Origin: Gammaproteobacteria bacterium
GTDB taxonomy: Bacteria > Pseudomonadota > Gammaproteobacteria > Immundisolibacterales > Immundisolibacteraceae
DNA length: 5,494 nt
Assembly: GCA_003526065.1 (NCBI GenBank)
Contig: DQBD01000010.1
Span: forward strand, 1-5,494
Direction: 5' to 3'
The translations under genes and the position numbers were made by a program. Under the pieces are notes generated by a model, which saw nothing but the letters and a program-made list of their open reading frames with translations, ran no database searches and had not been told where the DNA came from. Every line of letters starts with the position of its first letter. The first letter of the stretch is position 1. Positions 1 through 5,494 of this stretch are shown here, piece by piece.

Positions 1-2651
<2,651 letters not shown>

Positions 2652-2678
2652 TAGGAGGCTCGGGTTGCATAAATGGCC

Positions 2679-2691
2679 GTGGCAGATTTTA
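2679..2691 (-). promoter_or_regulatory. Candidate sucA -10 element (TAAAAT) and start region
   Basis: On the minus strand, TAAAAT (plus positions 2686-2691) matches the sigma-70 -10 consensus at five of six bases in an otherwise GC-rich stretch. A transcript starting about seven bases on, near 2679, would have a leader of about 28 nt before the sucA ATG at 2651. No convincing -35 is present: the best is a weak TTCAGG-like hexamer with an 18-bp spacer. The element may therefore need an activator, or may be a chance match. This is inference from sequence alone. Confidence 0.35.
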
Positions 2692-2709
2692 CGGCTATGA
2701 CAGCCATAA
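2689..2709. repeat. Short inverted repeat in the algR-sucA gap
   Basis: Plus-strand arms TTACGGCT (2689-2696) and AGCCATAA (2702-2709) pair over eight positions with one C/A mismatch, around a 5-base centre ATGAC. There is no T-tract after it on either strand, so it does not look like an intrinsic terminator. Its left arm overlaps the candidate sucA -10 at 2686-2691, so it is better placed as a possible operator or a leader hairpin. The remaining gap (2710-2761) is GC-rich and shows no clear motif. Confidence 0.4.
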
Positions 2710-2761
2710 CCTGAAACGCCACCGCCAACGCAGGCGCGGAAACGCACCCGTCGCGCACGGC

Positions 2762-3445
2762 TCAAACGCCGTGTAAGGTCCGCTGTACCGCCGTTGCGAG
2801 GCGTCGGCTAACCGGCAGTGGCTCCGACAACCCGTGGAGCTGAACCCACAATCGGCCGTCGTTTGTGCGCTGCAGCGCGACCACGTGCCGCGTGTTGACG
2901 AGCACGGCCCGGTGAATGCGCAGCAACGCCGGCGCGTATTGCTCCGCCAATCGGGCCAGTGAGTCTTCCATGAGCCATTCGTCGTCCTGGCAATGGACCG
3001 TCACGTACTTCGCCTCGGCGCGCAGGTACAGCACATCACTCAACGCCACCCGCCGCTGGCAACCGGTACCGTGCACCCGCAGCTCGGGCTCGCTCACCGT
3101 CACGCGCGCCAGGGCCTGTTCCAGGCGCTGCGCCGACACCGGCTTCAGCAAATAGTGCACGGCGCCGGTCTCGAAAGCGTCCAGCGCAAACTCGCCATGG
3201 GCCGTCACGAACACAACCGCCGGCGGCTGTGGCAGGTCGGCCAGGGCACGCGCGGTGGCCAGACCGTCCGGCCCCGGCATGCCGATATCCAGCAACACCA
3301 CGTCGGGACTCAACCGGCGACACTGCTCCACAGCCTGTACGCCATCCACCGCCTCGCCCACGCAGTAACGGCCCGGCACGGCCTCGATCAGGCGTCGCAG
3401 CCGCGCGCGCGCGAGCGGCTCGTCGTCAACCACCAGGATGTTCAC
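2762..3445 (-). CDS. algR: LytTR-family response regulator, AlgR-like
   Basis: Cytoplasmic DNA-binding response regulator of a two-component system, 227 aa. The receiver domain (1 to about 118) has the acidic pair Asp7/Asp8 in VVDDEPLAR, phosphoacceptor Asp53 in VVLLDIGMPGPDGL, Thr81 in FVTAH and Lys101 in YLLKPV. The C-terminal LytTR DNA-binding domain (about 130-227) shows LYLRAEAKYVTV, LRIHRAVLVNTRHV and LPVSRR. It resembles Pseudomonas aeruginosa AlgR across both domains but is about 20 residues shorter, mostly in the linker. The start is GTG at 3445, supported by GAGGG (plus 3451-3455) five bases upstream and by the GTGA overlap with the kinase stop, which implies translational coupling. 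AlgR in Pseudomonas controls alginate genes and type IV pilus fimbrial genes; the targets here are unknown. The orthology call rests on similarity plus the argH-kinase-regulator order. Confidence 0.88.
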   Translation of the reverse strand: MNILVVDDEPLARARLRRLIEAVPGRYCVGEAVDGVQAVEQCRRLSPDVVLLDIGMPGPDGLATARALADLPQPPAVVFVTAHGEFALDAFETGAVHYLLKPVSAQRLEQALARVTVSEPELRVHGTGCQRRVALSDVLYLRAEAKYVTVHCQDDEWLMEDSLARLAEQYAPALLRIHRAVLVNTRHVVALQRTNDGRLWVQLHGLSEPLPVSRRLATAVQRTLHGV

Positions 3446-4500
3446 GGCCGCCCTCGTTCATCCGAGCCCAGCGGCAGGCGCAGACACACCTGATGACGGC
3501 CATCGACCACCGTCGCGCGCAGGCCGGCGGCCTGCCCAAAATGTCCCTCCAGGCGTGCCCGTACGTTGGCCAGCGCCATGTGCAGGCCAGCGCCGTTACC
3601 GCTGCTGGTACATGGATTGTCAATCCGCACCTCCACCGCGTGCGCCGCTGCCGCAATGCGCACCGACACGCGCCCACCGCGCGCCAGAGGCTCGACGCCA
3701 TGAACGATGGCGTTCTCCAGCAGCGGCTGCACGCTCAGCGGCGGCACCCGCACGCCGGCCGGCGACGGCGTGTCAGGCCAATCCAGTCGCAGCCGCTCTC
3801 CCAGGCGCAGCTGCTCCATCGCCAGATACTGGCGACACAGGGTCAGTTCCTCGTCGAGCGAAATGGGCTGCTCCCCCGCCTGCAGGCTGGCGCGCAGCAG
3901 GTCGGCCAGGGCCAAGGTCACCTCCTCGGCCCGGGACGGATCGCTGGCCGTGAGACTGGCGATGGTGTTCAGGCTGTTGAACAGAAAGTGCGGTCGGATG
4001 CGCGCCTGCAGCACGGCAAGTCGCGCCTGTGCATGCGCGCGCTCGCGACGGCGCAGCATGTGGCGCTGGTAGAGCAGACGCAGCGCCAGGCCGCCGACCA
4101 TCGCCGTCAGCAATAAATTACGCGCCAACAACCAGCCGACAGTGGTGCCCCTGCTCGGCAGCAGCCCCAGCACCACGGCCCCGCACGTGGTACCGGCGGC
4201 CAACAACAGCAGCCAGCCCAGCGCGACGGTACCGGCCGGAAACACAGCCAGGCGGCACAACCAGGGACGCACGGCGCACAATCCGGCGATACCGAATAGC
4301 GCCACCCAGTGCACGGCCAAGGACCAGGCCCCCAGGCGTGGCCAGAACCGTGCCGGCTCGAACGGCTGCGCCAACACGAGCAGCACTGCCAGCAGCTGCC
4401 CGCCGACCGCCACCGCCAGTACCGCCCGCGGCCGGCACAGGTCCGGCAGAAAGTCGCCGCTGCCTGCGGCCCGCTCCGCTATACTCGGCGGCTCCGTCAC
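3442..4500 (-). CDS. algZ: LytS/HisKA_5-type membrane sensor histidine kinase, AlgZ/FimS-like
   Basis: Inner-membrane histidine kinase, 352 aa from GTG at 4500, expected to phosphorylate the regulator encoded immediately downstream. A short N-terminal tail ends in DFLPDLC (16-22), resembling the AlgZ N-terminus. Four hydrophobic segments follow, roughly 26-44, 56-77, 84-113 and 121-143, then a basic turn (RRRERAHAQ). The His_kinase domain has phosphoacceptor His171 in [10 protein letters not shown], matching His175 of P. aeruginosa AlgZ in context. The ATPase domain has the N box [10 protein letters not shown] (Asn263), Asp294 in RIDNP and a glycine loop GNGAGL (301-306), followed by ALANVRARL. 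No periplasmic or PAS sensor domain is seen, so sensing probably lies in the membrane segments. The start is chosen because GGGAG (plus 4507-4511) sits six bases upstream and the N-terminus matches the family. The frame stays open to 5271, but that extension is antisense to argH. The TGA at 3444-3442 overlaps the regulator's GTG. Confidence 0.88.
   Translation of the reverse strand: MTEPPSIAERAAGSGDFLPDLCRPRAVLAVAVGGQLLAVLLVLAQPFEPARFWPRLGAWSLAVHWVALFGIAGLCAVRPWLCRLAVFPAGTVALGWLLLLAAGTTCGAVVLGLLPSRGTTVGWLLARNLLLTAMVGGLALRLLYQRHMLRRRERAHAQARLAVLQARIRPHFLFNSLNTIASLTASDPSRAEEVTLALADLLRASLQAGEQPISLDEELTLCRQYLAMEQLRLGERLRLDWPDTPSPAGVRVPPLSVQPLLENAIVHGVEPLARGGRVSVRIAAAAHAVEVRIDNPCTSSGNGAGLHMALANVRARLEGHFGQAAGLRATVVDGRHQVCLRLPLGSDERGRP
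3451..3455 (-). promoter_or_regulatory. Ribosome binding site for algR inside the end of algZ
   Basis: The minus strand reads GAGGG followed by CGGCC and then GTG at 3445. The five-base spacing is normal. Because the site is inside the last algZ codons and the genes overlap by four bases, regulator translation probably depends on ribosomes finishing the kinase. Confidence 0.6.
4480..4485 (+). promoter_or_regulatory. Candidate argH -10 element (TATACT)
   Basis: TATACT matches the sigma-70 -10 consensus at five of six bases and is the only AT-rich hexamer in this GC-rich stretch. It would start a transcript near 4492, giving a leader of about 24 nt before the argH ATG at 4516. There is no recognisable -35 at 16-19 bp spacing and no extended -10 TG. 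The element lies inside the first codons of the divergent kinase gene. Confidence 0.4.
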
Positions 4501-4506
4501 GCCTGT

Positions 4507-4511
4507 CTCCC
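4507..4511 (-). promoter_or_regulatory. Ribosome binding site fixing the algZ GTG start
   Basis: The minus strand reads GGGAG, six bases, then GTG at 4500. This is the only good Shine-Dalgarno match near the expected N-terminus. It decides the start among the frame's possible initiation codons, which otherwise extend far into the antisense of argH. The site lies in the 15-bp gap between the two divergent genes. Confidence 0.65.
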
Positions 4512-4515
4512 ACCC

Positions 4516-5494
4516 ATGTCCAGCGCATCCCGCAAACCCTGGGGCGGCCGCTTCGCCGAACCCACCGACGCCTTCGTCGAACGCTTCACCGCGTCGGTCC
4601 ACTTCGACCGGCGCCTGGCCCGCCACGACATTACCGGTTCCATCGCCCACGCGCGAATGCTCGGCCGGGTCGGCGTGCTCGATGCCCGTGAAGTGGACAG
4701 CATCGTCACCGGCCTCGAACAGATCCTGGCCGACATCGAGCGCGGCGACTTCGAGTGGCAAACGGCGCTCGAGGACGTGCACATGAACGTCGAAACGGCG
4801 CTGGTGCAACGCATCGGCGACGTCGGGAAGAAACTGCACACCGGTCGTTCGCGCAACGACCAAGTGGCCACCGACATACGGCTGTGGTTGCGTGACGAAC
4901 TCGACGCCATCGACGGGCAACTGCACGCGGCCCTGCAGGCGCTGCTGCAACTGGCCGAGCGCGAGGCAGACACGCTGATGCCGGGCTTCACGCACCTGCA
5001 GACGGCCCAGCCAGTCACGCTCGGACACCACCTGCTGGCTTGGTTCGAAATGCTGGCACGCGACCGCGAGCGCTTCGCCGACTGCCGGCGCCGCGTCAAC
5101 ATCATGCCGCTGGGCGCCGCCGCCCTCGCCGGCACCAGTTTCCCCATCGATCGTGTCTATACGGCCGAACTGCTGGGTTTCGAGCGACCCACCGAGAACT
5201 CGCTCGACTCGGTCAGCGACCGCGACTTTGCGATCGAGTTTGTCGCCGCGGCCGCGCTGCTGATGACCCATTTCTCGCGCATGTCCGAAGAACTGGTGCT
5301 GTGGTCCTCGGCACAGTTCGGTTTTGTCAGTCTGGCCGATGCCTGGTGCACCGGCTCATCGATCATGCCGCAAAAGAAGAACCCCGACGTGCCGGAGCTG
5401 CTGCGTGGCAAGACCGGCCGCGTCAACGGACACCTGGTTGCGCTGCTGACACTGATGAAGGCCCAGCCGCTCGCCTATAACAAGGACAACCAGG
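4516..5494 (+). CDS. argH: Argininosuccinate lyase, ArgH (C-terminus cut by window edge)
   Basis: Cytoplasmic enzyme of the last arginine biosynthesis step, splitting argininosuccinate into arginine and fumarate; a homotetramer in the aspartase/fumarase superfamily. 326 codons are present of about 460-470 usual for the family. Visible motifs: N-terminal [12 protein letters not shown] (8-19); LEDVHMNVE (85-93); the substrate-binding stretch [15 protein letters not shown] (106-120); [12 protein letters not shown] with His160, the histidine equivalent to His162 of duck delta-crystallin; [19 protein letters not shown] (194-212); and the superfamily signature [12 protein letters not shown] (280-291), where Ser281 is the expected catalytic serine (the 121-residue spacing from His160 fits His162/Ser283). 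The last visible residues are AYNKDNQ. ATG 4516 is chosen because it puts the KPWGGRF motif at the usual distance. The leader is pyrimidine-rich with no Shine-Dalgarno site. It is divergent from the kinase gene with 15 bp between start codons, an arrangement shared with Pseudomonas argH-algZ. Confidence 0.97.
   Translation, partial: MSSASRKPWGGRFAEPTDAFVERFTASVHFDRRLARHDITGSIAHARMLGRVGVLDAREVDSIVTGLEQILADIERGDFEWQTALEDVHMNVETALVQRIGDVGKKLHTGRSRNDQVATDIRLWLRDELDAIDGQLHAALQALLQLAEREADTLMPGFTHLQTAQPVTLGHHLLAWFEMLARDRERFADCRRRVNIMPLGAAALAGTSFPIDRVYTAELLGFERPTENSLDSVSDRDFAIEFVAAAALLMTHFSRMSEELVLWSSAQFGFVSLADAWCTGSSIMPQKKNPDVPELLRGKTGRVNGHLVALLTLMKAQPLAYNKDNQ

Noticed and set aside
2673..2714. A 13-residue plus-strand frame (MAVADFTAMTAIT) with AGGAGG at 2653-2658 upstream.
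   Set aside because: The spacing from AGGAGG to ATG is about 14 bases, too long for efficient initiation. No promoter is visible and the frame overlaps the inverted repeat. AGGAGG is simply the complement of the CCTCCT before sucA.
2734..2756. GC-rich arms GCGCG (2734-2738) and CGCGC (2752-2756), a possible algR terminator.
   Set aside because: The stem is only five pairs around a 13-base loop with no T-tract. Such pairs are common by chance in DNA this GC-rich.
4568..4586. CTTCGTCGAACG-type sequence upstream of algZ resembling the AlgR-binding core CCGTTCGTC, and CTGTTCGTC on the minus strand at 1374-1382.
   Set aside because: The first has about seven of nine matches and is fully explained by argH codons for Phe-Val-Glu-Arg. 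The second has eight of nine but lies deep inside sucA. Without conservation or binding data neither is supportable as an operator.
4501..5271. A 257-codon N-terminal extension of the kinase frame, giving 609 aa.
   Set aside because: It is codon-aligned antisense to argH, whose own translation is unambiguous. The AlgZ-like N-terminus and a good ribosome site place the true start at 4500.

Overview
The window holds four protein genes and almost nothing between them. It suggests the chromosome of a GC-rich gammaproteobacterium: the argH / AlgZ-type kinase / AlgR-type regulator cluster is a known arrangement in Pseudomonas and relatives, and the sucA product aligns closely with E. coli SucA from end to end. 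I cannot name the genus. High GC is evident from codon choice; for example, the long antisense frames stay open because sense TTA, CTA and TCA codons are absent.

Layout from left to right. Positions 1-2651 (minus) carry sucA, the E1 component of 2-oxoglutarate dehydrogenase, cut by the window's left edge near its C-terminus. Positions 2652-2761 are a 110-bp gap with a candidate sucA promoter and an inverted repeat. Positions 2762-3445 (minus) carry an AlgR-like LytTR response regulator. Positions 3442-4500 (minus) carry its partner, an AlgZ/FimS-like membrane histidine kinase, whose TGA stop overlaps the regulator's GTG start (GTGA). Positions 4501-4515 are a 15-bp gap between divergent starts. 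Positions 4516-5494 (plus) carry argH (argininosuccinate lyase), cut by the right edge.

Functionally, the kinase and regulator form one translationally coupled two-component system. argH (arginine biosynthesis) is divergent from it, with start codons so close that each gene's promoter must lie inside the other gene. sucA (TCA cycle) lies downstream of the regulator on the same strand, where Pseudomonas has hemC. The 110-bp gap makes independent transcription of sucA more likely than strict co-transcription.

I found no mobile element, CRISPR array, RNA gene or obviously novel system. The points worth a second look are the algR-sucA junction, the compressed argH/algZ divergent start region, the inverted repeat in the sucA leader, and the lack of Shine-Dalgarno sites before sucA and argH.
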